Positions 49,386-62,105 of a DNA stretch of 64,000 nt are shown one piece after another. Both the position numbers and the translations under genes were made by a program. The DNA comes from Umbilicaria muhlenbergii (Eukaryota > Ascomycota > Lecanoromycetes > Umbilicariales > Umbilicariaceae): assembly GCA_000611775.1 (NCBI GenBank), contig KK106983.1, positions 344,205 through 408,204 of the forward strand. The letters are read 5' to 3'. The first letter of the stretch is position 1. Every line of letters begins with the position of its first letter. The notes under the pieces were generated by a model that searched no databases, had not been told where the DNA came from, and saw only the letters and a list, made by a program, of their open reading frames with translations.

Positions 49386-50027
49386 GAGTTGAAATTAATT
49401 TGTAACATCACATACATCTTTTCTTTGCTTCAAAAGGGGTTCAGTATTATTTTATAAATATTATATTATAACAATGTATCAGCTATCTTCATCTTTAAAA
49501 TAAATTTAAAAAGCAGTTAAATACAAGACATTAAATGCAATAACTTAATTATTTAATGTAATCTTTATTAAATTCAGTCATCAACTAATAACATCAGAAA
49601 CTATGACTTCAGAGCTCTTATGATATTTTATATTTAAGTCATACTTTGAAAATTTTGAGATTCAATGAGCAAGTTGTTTTGAAGAGTTTTTTATAATCTT
49701 TAAGTATTTAAGGCTTTCATAATTAATTAATATAACAGTGAGTTTATCATTGTCTATGTACATGTATTATGTTTGAAGAGCATATGTAATTGTGAGTAAT
49801 TTCTTTTCATGAACAAAGTAGTTTAGTTCAGTGCTTGTTAATTTATGATTATTGTAAATTATAAAATGTGATTTTTCATCATTCATATTTAACTGTAAAA
49901 AGCTACAGCTTATAATTCATTCACTTGCATTTATTTTAATAATAAACAGCTGTGTAATGTTTAACTGTTATAAGACAGACTCTGATATCATAGCTTGCTT
50001 CAACATATTAAAAATTAATTGACAGGT
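49386..50027 (-). mobile_element. Gypsy RNase H fragment, minus strand
   Basis: The minus strand between about 49990 and 49620 reads like a Gypsy RNase H region (HEKEITHNYI, then YIDND, then a LKYLK-type segment) in broken form. It abuts the array end on one side and an LTR-like repeat on the other. Confidence 0.6.
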
Positions 50028-50482
50028 TGTAAGTGTACTACTGTGAAATAATATCTTAATTAAGGAATTATAAAGCTATGTGACAATAATGACTTAAACT
50101 TATAGTTGATGATTCACAATAGTATGATATTGCTAATAAGTAGAGAATTATTGTTAAGAAAGAAAATAAAATATACTTTAATCTCATAATATATTCCTTT
50201 TGAAGTTAATCTGCTTGAGGAAGATCTCATGAAGCAGTCACCTCAATGAAGTTGTCTTCACAAGGTGTTCATTGCTGAATCACATCTTCATGAGGTGTCA
50301 TCAATGATGTTAACTTCTTTAATCATTTTTATGAAGTGTCAGAAGTGATGTTTATTAACTGAGCTCTCTCATGAGATTGATTTGCTAATAAAAGTTATCT
50401 TCATAAGGTTGTGTTGTTGTTAAGTATAATTTTTTCTATTTTGAACTAGCACCTGATGAGTTCTGTACATTGAATGCTCACA
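50028..50482 (-). repeat. LTR-like repeat C, copy 1
   Basis: A 455-bp segment beginning TGTAAGTGTACTAC and ending GCTCACA on the plus strand, repeated at 50628-51081 with a 600-bp offset and mostly transition differences. Ends of the TG..CA type fit an LTR in either orientation; minus is chosen because the adjoining Gypsy fragment is minus. Confidence 0.6.
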
Positions 50483-50627
50483 CAGGTGACAGTTTACTGA
50501 ATGTTTTAATATTTATATTTTTAAATCTCAGTGTCACACTTCTTCAAAAGATTAAATAAAAAAGTTATAATCTTTATAAAGTTTCTTATGCACTTGTGAT
50601 AATATGAAGCAAGTTTTAGAAACTGCT

Positions 50628-51081
50628 TGTAAATGTATAATCATGAGGTAATATCTTAACTAAGGAATTATAAAGCTATGTGACAATAATGACTTAAACT
50701 TATAATTGATGATTCACAATAATATAATATTGTTAGTAGGTAGAGAATTATTGTTAAGAAAGAAAATAAAATATGCTTTAATCTTATAATATATCTCTTC
50801 TGAAGTTAACTTGCTTAAGGAAAATCTCATGAAGCAGTCACCTCAGTAAAGTTATTTTCACAAGGTGTTTATTACTGAATCACATTTTCATGAGATGTCA
50901 TCAATGATGTTAACTTCTTTAATCACTTTCATGAAGTGTCAGAAGTGATATTTATTAACTGAGCTTTCTCATGAGATTAATCTGTTAATAAAAGTTACCT
51001 TCACAAGGTTGTATTGTTATTAAATATAATTTTTTTAGTTTAAATTAACATCTGATGAGTTTTGTACATTAAATGCTCACA
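50628..51081 (-). repeat. LTR-like repeat C, copy 2
   Basis: Second copy of the 455-bp repeat, separated from the first by 145 bp of unique AT-rich sequence. That is too short to hold an element, so most of the interior has been lost. Confidence 0.6.
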
Positions 51082-52200
51082 TTAACTTTCTTCTTTAAAG
51101 GCTCATGCCTTCATGAGTATGATGATATTCACAGTTGCAAGCCTTTACTGAGAAGCACTTCATAATGCATTAATAACAGAAAAAAAAATGACTCTGTAGA
51201 TTTAAAAAAAATTTAAAATTATAAAAAAAGAAATATGTTATGAAGTTCATTAAAACTTAATGAGAAAAAAAGTCTCCCTTCACAAGATGTTTGTGAAGTT
51301 ATGATTAATTTATACACTGATTCAGTGTTCATGATGATTATTATTTATTTGTGAGCCTGTTTAACTGTTCATGAGGTCATTTAGCTTCACTTTGTCAAGC
51401 ATCATGAATGACTCAGTTCACATCATAAGGTCAGAGTTTTTGCTGTCAGTAATTTTCACAACTTCAATCCTCTCACCCTCTGTCAAGTAAGTTTATGATA
51501 ATGATTTTTATGATGCATTTTTATGATGTTTGCTTTCATGATTCTTGCCTTTACAGTGCTTGTCTTCATGACGCTTTTTCATTAATCATGATACAACTCA
51601 TCATGCTTCACATTAATTACATTGTTAATGTTTTTAAGTAAATCATTTATGATTCTCACTTGTTTTCTCTCTTCATGTGAGCAGTTAATAAAGTTTCATG
51701 CAATCATATCTCCTGTGAGGTAACTCTTCATGAAGAGGCTCAACTTTATGACTGCATCATCTTATAACAGCTTATTCAGTTTATTAATCATGAGCAAGAT
51801 CACAAGATGATCTGTAAGTATTTTTTATAATTACTTTTCATGAAAACACTTCATGACTGACCTTCATGATAATAATCATAAAAACTGAGAATATTTTCTT
51901 TCAAGCTTGTGAATCTTATGTCACTGTCATTACAGGTCACAGTTTTAATCATTTTAAAAAATGTTTCCTCTCTTCTTATATCATGAAGTGCATAGAGTGT
52001 CATCAACACATAAGCAAGATTTACATCTTCTCATGTATGACTTTATGATGCTTTTTCATGAAGTGCTTTTAATTAATCATGTTGCAGCTTTATCTCTGTT
52101 ATCTTTAACTTCATCTTCTTTCTTTGTATTATTTTTTGCATGAGAATTAAATCTGCCTCTGTTTTTGCTTCTGCCTTCACTAAACCCTGACCCTGAGGGT
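51082..52200. other. AT-rich interval, nothing recognised
   Basis: Contains frequent TCATGA words and a few short open frames without motifs. No domain, repeat pair or RNA gene could be supported. Confidence 0.4.
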
Positions 52201-54420
52201 CACAAGGAGGCGTGTAAGATGTGTAAATAAAAATAATATTAAATGAACAGAGCTCACAAATTTATCACAGCTGCTACTTAAGTTGAATGCCTCTGTGAAG
52301 ATGAAGATTTATAAGCTTCATTGAAGAGAAATATCACTGTGATAAATTGATAATGATTGAGATATTTAAATTTTTTTAAAGATAAATATCAGCTTCTGTG
52401 AAAGTTTATCTCTCATAGAACTTTAACTCTGAGTTAAATCTCTTTATGATATTAAGAATTAATAAGTTTTGACAGGTTGAAGTCAACATGATTCATTTCT
52501 TCACAGACTTTTAAGCTTTATGAAGTGATTTCACTTTCAGTTCTCTGATAACTTAATGCTTTAATAAGTAGAAGAGATCTTAATCCTTTGTTTAATTCTC
52601 TTTTAAACATGTATCAGCATTGATTATAACTCATGAAGTCTCAGGAAAATCCTCATGAAACTTTTTAATTAATTCTTAAAGTTGTAAATATTATTTGCAG
52701 ACTTTTAAGTGATCTCTGAGAATTTCTTTCACATAGTGTAATATTATAAAACAGATTTATCCTCAGAGCTAATCATGATTCATGAGATTATTATGATCTT
52801 AATTTTTCACTCTCTTTCAGCTGAGTTCTTTGTGAAGTGAAGTAATTTAAACTCTGATGTATCTTCACCTGCTTAAGATTATAATCATGAAGCAGATTAA
52901 TATGAAACACATTATAAATATAAAGTTTCTTCAGTAACTTCAGCTGATAAGTAATATTCTTAATCTTTTTTATAATTTGAAAGAGTTCATAATGCTGTTA
53001 ATTTAACTTCTGTAAAAGTCACTTTAAAGTTATGTTCTTGATCTTTAATTAAATTAACTGTCTGACTTTATAAATTATATTAAGGTGAGATTGATTATAA
53101 TGTTTAACTTGATACTCTTAAGACTTCACAAGAGCTCTGTAGAGTTTTACTTAAATTTTGTAAAAACACTTTATGAGTCATTCTGCTTCAATGATAATTT
53201 CATTAACTGCAGAGTACTTCATGAGTTCCTTTGCAGTAAGTATATCAGATTTAAATATGAAATCATAAATAACTTTAAATGATGCCTTTTCAGTAGAAGA
53301 GTGTAAGCTTATGTTGTATATAAACTTAATTAATATTAAAAGTGAGGCTCAATTGTTCTGTTGATAATTAATATAACTTCACAGATACTGTTTTAACATA
53401 TTATGTTATCATTTAATCTGCTCATCAGTTTGTGAATAAAAGGCAGTGCTCAATCAGCAGTTAATCTTCAACATAAACATCAAGTTGACTTAAAGTCATA
53501 AGGTAAAAACAGATTCATGATCTGAAATTAAAGTTTAAATAACTTTATGTAACTTAATAATCTCTTTAATAAAGGTCTTTATGAGTTAATTAGCAGTTCA
53601 GTCCTTCTTGACTGAAATATAATGTGTCATTTTTGAGAATTTACACATCATCATCAGTATGATATCATACACACTCTCATAAGTATGACTCTCTGAAAGA
53701 TTAATTATAAAGTTTAAAGTGAGTATCTCTCAGAATTCCTTCAGGATAAGTATAAGTTGTAATAATTTAAGTTATTTTTTATAAATGACTTTTGCTTTCT
53801 GACAAATAAGATAAAAATTATAATATTTCTGAATTTGCTTCTACATGTTCAGTCAGTAATACTTTGCATATATCAGAGTAAAGATTTTCTCTGTCATGAG
53901 GTAATTTGTAAGTGACTCATCATGATACTTCTTAATAATCTCAAGTCATAATGACTTCACATGAGGTATATAAAGCACTGAGTTAAAGTATAAAAGATCA
54001 TTTTTTCACAATTAAAGTGAATGAGAACCTGACATTCTTGAATTAACTTCACAAGTGTAACAACTGATTCATTAATCTTTGATCACATGAGGCTGTCTGC
54101 ATATGATTTAAAGCTTTATCAGGTACTTGATATCACTGAGATTAAAGCTGTTACTAATAATAAAAATTATTATATTAAGTTGAGCATGAAGCTTTTAACT
54201 ATGCAGGAGTTGAATCTGTTCATATAATAATTTATGAACTCCCCTGCTCCTTAATGATTATAATGATTGAGTGATCAACAGTTCAATCACTTAATCACTT
54301 TAATCACTTCACTGATCATACTGATTGAGTGATTGATGATTTAATCACTTGATCATTTTTATTACCTCAGGCTATCTTTTCCTTCAGCTTTAACATACAG
54401 AGCATGAGATTATTAAGTTC
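52201..54420 (-). mobile_element. Gypsy fossil, minus strand (integrase region)
   Basis: Around 53660-53390 the minus strand shows broken integrase-core sequence (FSKNDTLYF-type start, a SDHESVF-like segment and LSTAFYSQTDEQ). Lower coordinates (about 52200-53100) fit the poorly conserved C-terminal part. Many breaks; ends not found. It is interrupted on its upstream side, before the foldback element. Confidence 0.55.
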
Positions 54421-54781
54421 ATTATAACAACAAGCAGTGATCTGTTTCAGCATATGTTTTATGAGAGGATTAATCTACAAGAATTTAAGTAAAGTTTTAA
54501 TGAGAGAAGCACTGACTTCTTTATAAGATTCTTCATTTAAAACAGCCTCAAAGGCCTGTTTCTGTTGATTTTGCTGCTGAGGACTCATTATGCTTATAAT
54601 TAATACCTCATGAAAATGTACCTCCTGAGTCAATAAGTTATTTTTAAGCTCAACTAAAATCAGAGCTACTGTCAAAAACAGTATTCATTGCAACATTAAA
54701 GCATTTTCAGTTTAATTCTTTTATTCTGCTTCATGCTGATGATCAGATCTTTACATCAGCAATTTAACAAGTTAACTCTGA

Positions 54782-55849
54782 GTTAGTTTTTAGCACTTTG
54801 AGCGCTCTGAGCTTCTGATCTCATGTCTCAGCTAACAGCCGCTCTTAGCACCCTCTGAGCGCTTTGAGCTCAACCTTAAATCTTGAGCGGAACATCAAAA
54901 TTTTGTGATAAAAAAACAGTTATTAAAACAATTGTTTAAACAAGTACACACACAGTGTTATAATAACAGTAAAACTTATAATAAGTAAACTTTTGCTAAA
55001 ATTCACTTTTCTGCAATAAAAAATCATGATTTGTTGAGTCTGAAAGCACTCTATAAGTGTTGAGTTCTGAATATTTAAAGAACTTCAAGATTTTCATCAC
55101 TTAAAAATCTACACACTTTAATAACTTTTGCACCTCAACAGATACGAAGAAACTTTCAATGCACAAGTTATAAAGAACAGTATTCTCTATTAATGTAAAA
55201 CTAAAAGTTTCTTCATAACTGCTGTTGCTGTTAAGTTATATTTAATTCAAGTTTTCAACAGCGAAAAATCTTTCAAAAAAAGTCACATACTTTGAATAAC
55301 TATTGCGCTTTTATACTTATAATATAACTTTCAGTTTATAAGGTGTAGAGAATAAGCTGTTTAAGAGTTTTCTGATACAAAGTTTCTTTTTATGTGTTGT
55401 TGTTATTGAGTTATTCAAAAAGTCATTAAAAGTCGGTTTATTAATGTTGTGATTTTCATCACTGAAAGTTATATCATAAGTATAAAAGCGCAATAGTTAT
55501 TCAAAGTATGGGACTTTTTTTAAAAGATTTTTCACTATTGAAAACTTGAATTAAATAAAACTTAACAACAACAGCAGTTATGAAGAAACCTTTAATTTAA
55601 CATTAATAGAGAATACTGTTCTTTATAACTTATGCATTGAAAGTTTCTTCATATCTGTTGAAGTGCAAAAGTTATTAAAGTGTGTAAATTTTCAAGTGAT
55701 GAAAATCTTGAAGTTCTTTAAATATTCAGAACTCAACACTTATACAGTGCTTTCAAACACAACAAATCATGATTTTTTATTGCAGAAAAGTGAATTTTAG
55801 CAAAATTTACTGCTCAGAGAGTGCTCTGAGCGCATAAAGTACTATTAAC
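54782..55849. mobile_element. Foldback (long inverted-repeat) DNA element
   Basis: Two arms, 54984-55335 and 55461-55811, are reverse complements over about 350 bp with roughly 5-7 percent mismatch, around a loop of about 125 bp. Outer termini also pair: GTTAGTTTTTAGCACTTTG at 54782 against the complement of the end near 55849 (CATAAAGTACTATTAAC), both next to GAGCGCTC-type words. No coding frame fits a transposase. The structure suits a non-autonomous foldback or large MITE-type DNA transposon. CpG sites survive, unlike in the surrounding repeats, so the insertion is younger or was spared. No clear target duplication was found. Confidence 0.75.
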
Positions 55850-56600
55850 TAAAATCTTATTTTTGAGCGGGCTGCCAAGTTGCGGATGTATGAAGAGTTG
55901 TTAATAAAATTCAGATTTTCCTTTTAATAAATGATAACAAAATCATAAGTTGATAAAGTCAACACTCATTAAATCTGTCTTTATGAGAGCTTATGAGTAG
56001 TTATAAAACTTCACAAGCTCAAATAATCTGATAACACCTCAACTGAGTGAGTGAATCTCTTTAAATAATGCTGTCAATGATAAAAACTTTCAATTATCAT
56101 GAGCAGCTCTTCATTATGAGTTTTATACTTTCATTTTATAAGTATCATCTTTCATAAGAAATAGGCTGAAACTCTTCACTCATCAAAGTGCTTTTGTGAG
56201 AAAATGTTTAAAATCACATACTCAAAGGCATCTGTTTCAAGCTGTATTAATAATGCAACATTGAAATGTTGCAGGAATGAAGTGATAATAAAAGCTTATA
56301 CAAGAACTTTAAAAGCAATCTGTATCTTTAAAGACAGATGTTATGATATAATAACATATTAAAATTAATGCTTCTTAAGTGATTTAATAGCACACATAAT
56401 AAAACTCTGTGTTACTCTCTCTTTCACTTCTTAGTTATTAGTTTCATATAGTTAAAATTATATATTTTATATATATTTATATCTCATGCTGTCATATACC
56501 TTGACTATACTTCTTTTTCTAGTAAGGGACATTATAATTTAACAATTTTAATAATTTTATCTTTCAAAGAGTGATGACCTGAGATAAGATACAAATTTAA
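55850..56600. other. AT-rich interval, nothing recognised
   Basis: Short TGAGCGGG word at about 55870 echoes TTGAGCGG near 54890 inside the foldback element. Otherwise AT-rich without a domain or gene. Confidence 0.35.
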
Positions 56601-57463
56601 AATTAATTATGTTAAACTTCTGAAGCAAAATAAGACATGATGATGAAAAATCAATAAAATGATGATGAAACATCATTCATTTCCTCTGTCATCATTGAAG
56701 TGAACTTCATGATCAGGGGATCCTCAGGTGAAATGATATATAACATTAATAATAAAATCACACAGGCAAGATGACAATGAGATGAACTTTTAAAATAACA
56801 AGAGTTACAACAGCTCTGATAAGAAGTTCTGACACTGCAAGTCAACTTATTTAAGAATCTCATCACTCATGTGAATACCTCAGTTGAGAGATTCTTCAAC
56901 TCAATGAATGCTGAGTCTGTAGCAAGCAAGTAAAGCGCTGATGAAACACTGTTGACATGAAATATATGATCACAAATTCAGGCAAAGGAGTTGCTGTTAT
57001 ATTATGACAAGAACATGAAGAAGCACCTGAATTAAATATAAAATACAAAAAATATCTTTTATTTCAACTCAGCTGATTTCCCTCATGAAGAGAATAAGAT
57101 GATTTACATTATGTAATACTTAAAGAATGAATCAAAGGAGGCATGACTGCAAGATAATGAGATTAAAAATTATTTCATCATCATTTAAAATGATTTTGTG
57201 AAATTTCTGCTCAACATTATCAAGAACCCTGTGAATCATCAGTTTTACATTATTTAATTATATAATGATGCTGTTCAATTACCTCATTAATTAATTTAAG
57301 CTTTTAATAACTATTTGAGCACCTTGAAAGCTCAGTTACTTCCTTATAATGAAGAGCACATGAGGACTCACTTCTTTACAGAATTGAAGCTTGAGGTCTG
57401 AGTAGCCTTGATGAATTATCAGAATTTACTCATGATTTAAAAGAAAACTGTCATCTTGACTGC
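56601..57463 (+). mobile_element. Gypsy gag fragment
   Basis: Plus-strand remains of an ascomycete Gypsy gag-type domain (about 56990-57450), with a YYDKN..K..YL-like beginning and a LSSLDELSEFTHDL-type end. It is cut on the right by the LTR-B copy at 57464. Broken. Confidence 0.5.
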
Positions 57464-57746
57464 TGTCAAGATCATCATATATAAGTAGTACAACAATACA
57501 ACAATATGACAGTATGACAATATGACAGTATAATATTATAACTTAAATATAATGACTCAGCGCTTAACGCCTTGACATCAAGTGAAAACTCTTCACAAGG
57601 AGATTCAGAAACCTGCTTCCTCAGTGATCAGTTTTATCATTGAATAGGAAATATATAATCATTGCATTGACTTTATTATGATTATATTACTTATGATACC
57701 CTGTTCAACACTTCTATGATGATCATCATACACTCAGTTTTTTACA
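57464..57746 (+). repeat. B3 5' LTR (LTR-B)
   Basis: Starts TGTCAAGATCATCATATA and ends AGTTTTTTACA; followed by TACTAATCACTCAGTACC, matching the other leaders. Confidence 0.75.
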
Positions 57747-60700
57747 TACTAATCACTCAGTACCTTCAGGTGAACAGTCATGTCAAAAGCATAAAACATG
57801 ATGACATTAATACTTCAATCTCATCAGGTCAGTGAAACAGTTTGATAATTAAATTGAAATAAACCCTTCAATTAGCAGATTTATATTATCAGTCATTAAT
57901 ATCTCTACTTCTGACATCATTGATGATAATGAACATATCACTGCAGGTAACTCTGATAACATCATTAAAGATCTTGAGGCAGTCACTGCTCATAATCAGG
58001 AGATCATCAAGTGTCAGTGATTATAATTATAATACATATGACAAGAAATTAAGTTTGAGGACAATAAAAAAAAGCTTCAAAAGCTTAATTAACATTTATA
58101 AGAAAATTCTTCAACTACAATAAACTCAAGAAATGACGCAGGTTCATCACATGAATTATGATGTTAAATTATGACAGACATCACACCTCTCTTTTTTCAA
58201 CACCTCATTAAGACATGAAAGCCTCACCTTTATACAAGAGGCATTAAAGTTATTAAATGAAAACTTCAAAAATACCTGAATAAAATCAATCAAAGTCAAG
58301 AGCTGATGTCAGAGCAATTTTTTATCAAATGAGATTTCATCATCTGAGCAGCCTCTCACCTAGAAAAAACAGTTATGAGTGACTGATGAAAGCAAAAAGA
58401 ACAACATGATCACACTTGAGTCATTTATGATAACTTTTTAAAGGTTTTAAAGAAGAACTTATCTCCTGATGAAGATATGAATGAATGAAATATTATCATC
58501 TTTAATGCAGTTGAACTCTGCAACAATAATATAATCATCTTTTGATATGATAAATTATCAGAACTCTACTGCTTTTTTTTAATTTCACACAAAGAAATCA
58601 GTGAAATGCTCATTCAAGATCACTGATGATCAAGGCTTTCACATTATGTCTTGACTGAATTATGATGTTGAGATCTGACGCAGGTTACAAGACAGTCAGT
58701 ACAAGAAATCTCAACACATTTTAATGTCATCATCAATTATGAACTGTTTCAAAGCTGCTTAAACACTAAAAAGGATCATCAGAACAAGATTAACAAGATT
58801 AATAAAAATATAACATGAATGTCATATTATGACAGAAAAAAATCCCTCACTGAATAATAAATAATCTGCACTCAATTCACTTAATTCAGCTGTGAAGGAG
58901 GAAACAACTCATGAGATTTTTATCATGAAAGTGATCACAATCAGAGTCAGAATCTCAATCACATATTAATCACTGAAGAAGCAATTATGATGATGACATG
59001 AATATTTACAATCTCTTCATGCTGACAAGAAGACTTCATCTCAAGGAATGAAGTAAATACATGAAGATCAACAGGTCTCTGCATTAAATATGAAGTCATT
59101 AATCATTGAATAAATAATTATATGATTAAATGATCTACAGCTGTCTTTATCACAGTTAATGCAAATAAATGACTCATGAATCACCTTCAGTTTGCCTCAT
59201 TATTAATTATTGATGATATCTCACGTCTGATATCAGGGCAACTAGAGGTAAAATTACACATAATGACAATGAGTGATATGATGAGCAAATCCTCACAATA
59301 TTCATATATTATCAACAACAGCAGTCAGGGTAATATAATTACATGAGATGTTATCAATAAGCTGTCTTTACTGACTGAATTCTATGAGGCTCAAGGCAAT
59401 GCATGAGGTAATGTGATTAAGCTATCAAAGTCTGTCATATTGATAATTACAATGTATGACACTGATGATCAACCTTATCACTATAACAATGACTTTTTTG
59501 TCATATGAGACAACACATCAGCTTCTTTTGTCCTCAGGTTATCATTTCTAGTTCATGTAAACTCAAATCACTACTATGATATGAGTAAATTCTTATGAAG
59601 AAAGTCAAGATATACTACTGCACACTGAGTATTCACTGCTGATAAAAAGAAGGTGTTGAAGAATGTTTTATGTATGAACAACTTCATTATTACTGATCAC
59701 TTCATAGGGCTGGTGAACTTAATGACTGATATGAAAAAATATACCCTTCAGATGAACTTGTTACAGTATGACAAAGATAATGATGTATATGACACATTAT
59801 CATCTGAATATCATAAGTACATAAATATATTTTAAGCAGCTGAGAAGCAGTCTCTGCTTGAGAAAAGTTCACATGATCATGTCATTAACTTAAAATCAAA
59901 GCAGCAACCTTCATTCAGAAAGTTATACTTAATGTTTTCAACTGAACTCAATGTACTGAAAGTATATTTAGACAATGTTATGAAAATAAATATAATCTGT
60001 AAATTAATATCACCTGCAGCTTCACCTGTTATGTTTGTATTAAAATCAGACAGCAGCTTATGACTAGTCATTGATTATAAATACTTAAATGATATTATCA
60101 TTAAAAATCACTACTCACTACCACTTATATCAGATATGTTGAATCATTTACAAAGAGTCAAGAAATTCATGAAGTTGAACTGCAAGAATGCATATAATCA
60201 AGTATGAATCAAGGCTGAAAATGAGTGAAAAACAGCTTTCTGAACACAGTTCAGCCTGTATGAATATCTCATTTTATTTTTTAATCTCATGAATGCTCCT
60301 GCTATGTTTTAAATTTTTATTGATAAGGTTTTTAATGAGTTCCTTGATATAATCTACATGATTTATATAGATAATATCTTAATCTTCAGCAAAAATGAAT
60401 CTGATCATGAGAAGCATGTATGACAAGTATTAACTGAATTATGACATCATGATCTTTACCTTAAGATCAGCAAATGCTCATTTAATGCAACAGAAGTGAA
60501 CTTCCTAGAGTTTAAAATTAATACTGAGAGCATACATATGAATTCAGAAAGAACTCATGCTGTTGAAGAATAATTACCCTCAGAGAATATTCATGAACTG
60601 TAAGTTTTTTTAAACTTTGTGAACTTCTTCTGAAAATTCATAAAAGATTATTTCTGCATAACAGCATCACTGTTAAATCTCCTGAAAACAGGAAAGAATA

Positions 60701-60870
60701 AAAAGAAAACTGAGGATACATTATTCTTTCCTCTTCAGTCTTAACAGATTATTATTAAAAGAAAGCAGAACAATCTGACCTCATTGTGAAGATTTAATAC
60801 AAGATATTCAATATGTAATTTACAAGTTAAAGAAGAATTATAACAAGAAAACATCATACCTGTCAGGTTT
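57464..60870 (+). mobile_element. Gypsy chromovirus fossil B3, truncated
   Basis: LTR-B at 57464-57746, then the B-family leader, gag region (about 57790-58790), protease-like region and reverse transcriptase (about 59870-60650), ending without integrase or 3' LTR near 60870. Same family as B1 and B2, from which it differs mainly by transitions. Broken throughout. Confidence 0.75.
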
Positions 60871-62105
60871 ACACCTGAACATGTTACTGAATTGAATGAC
60901 TGAATGAGTTAGCAGTGATTAAACTGAATGAGTTAATAATGATTAAACTAATGAGCTTAATGTGCACATAAAAGTTTTAATCTTTGCACTATTTCTTCCT
61001 TTTGCTTCTTAGACTAGAATTCTTCTCTGTAGCTAAATGTTAACTGTTAAAGCACATGCATTAATTCATAATCTGCATAGTTCTGACACACATATACTGC
61101 AACACAATGAGCTGATCTACTACTGAATCAATTGAATATCACAGACTGAGGCTTACTGAAGGTCATCATATCAGACTGTGATAAGAAGTTCATCAGTGAA
61201 ATGTGAACAATTATATTCAGAAGAAAAGATGTTAAACTGCTTTACAATACAACTTATTACCCACAGTCAGATAATCAGTCAGAAAGAATAAATCAAACAT
61301 TTAAAATCACCTTTTAACATTACATTACAGACCTCAAAAAGTCCTCTGATTAACTTATAATTCTACTTAAGATGCAAGTGATCTTCAACAACTTAATATT
61401 AAACTCAACAGGTCAAGCCCTGAATGAAGTTTTATATGAAAGAAAAATTAATGAGCTTATAAATCATATCATGAGACTTAATTCTGCTGACATTAAAGCT
61501 TTCACTCTTAATGAAGTTTTTACCTTTGATAAAAAACTTGCTGTTCACTTAAATCAAGGCCCCTGAATACAAATTAATTCAAGAGACGTCATCAACTTCA
61601 TTAATATGCAAGTTAAACATCACTACAATAAAAAGCATACAGTGATGTTTCTAAAAATTAAAGACTATGTGAACTTACAGCTACATCATGATTACATTAT
61701 ATCAGCAATAAAGAAGAACTTGAAGCTTACTCAGCAGTTTATTGAATCATTTAAGGTACTTCATCATGTTGAAAGATTGATGTATGAGCTGAATATACCC
61801 CTGGCATGAAGAATTCACCCTGTAATTAACATTATGATACTTAAATTTGCTTTATCACCTGGTGAAGATCTCTTTTGAAGACATTGATCAAATCACTCAC
61901 CTGTCATTAAAGTCAAAGGAGAGCAGGAATGAGAAATTAAACATTTATTAAATAAATATATAATATGAAAAGGCTGTGACTTCTTCACATAATATCTTGT
62001 TTACTGAACAGATTATGAGCTGAAGCATGATTAATAATACACAGTGAAGAACCTCATCAATGTTGTTAATTTCATCATCAACTACAAATGTATCATAAAT
62101 AGTTA
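60871..62105 (+). mobile_element. Chromovirus integrase and chromo-domain fragment
   Basis: From about 61150 the plus strand carries the distal integrase core (a YYPQSDNQSERINQTF segment near 61260) and, at about 61920-62095, a chromo-domain-like segment ending YTVKNLIN. The order matches the 3' end of a chromovirus pol, but sequence differs from the B family, so this is another family. Broken. Confidence 0.6.
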
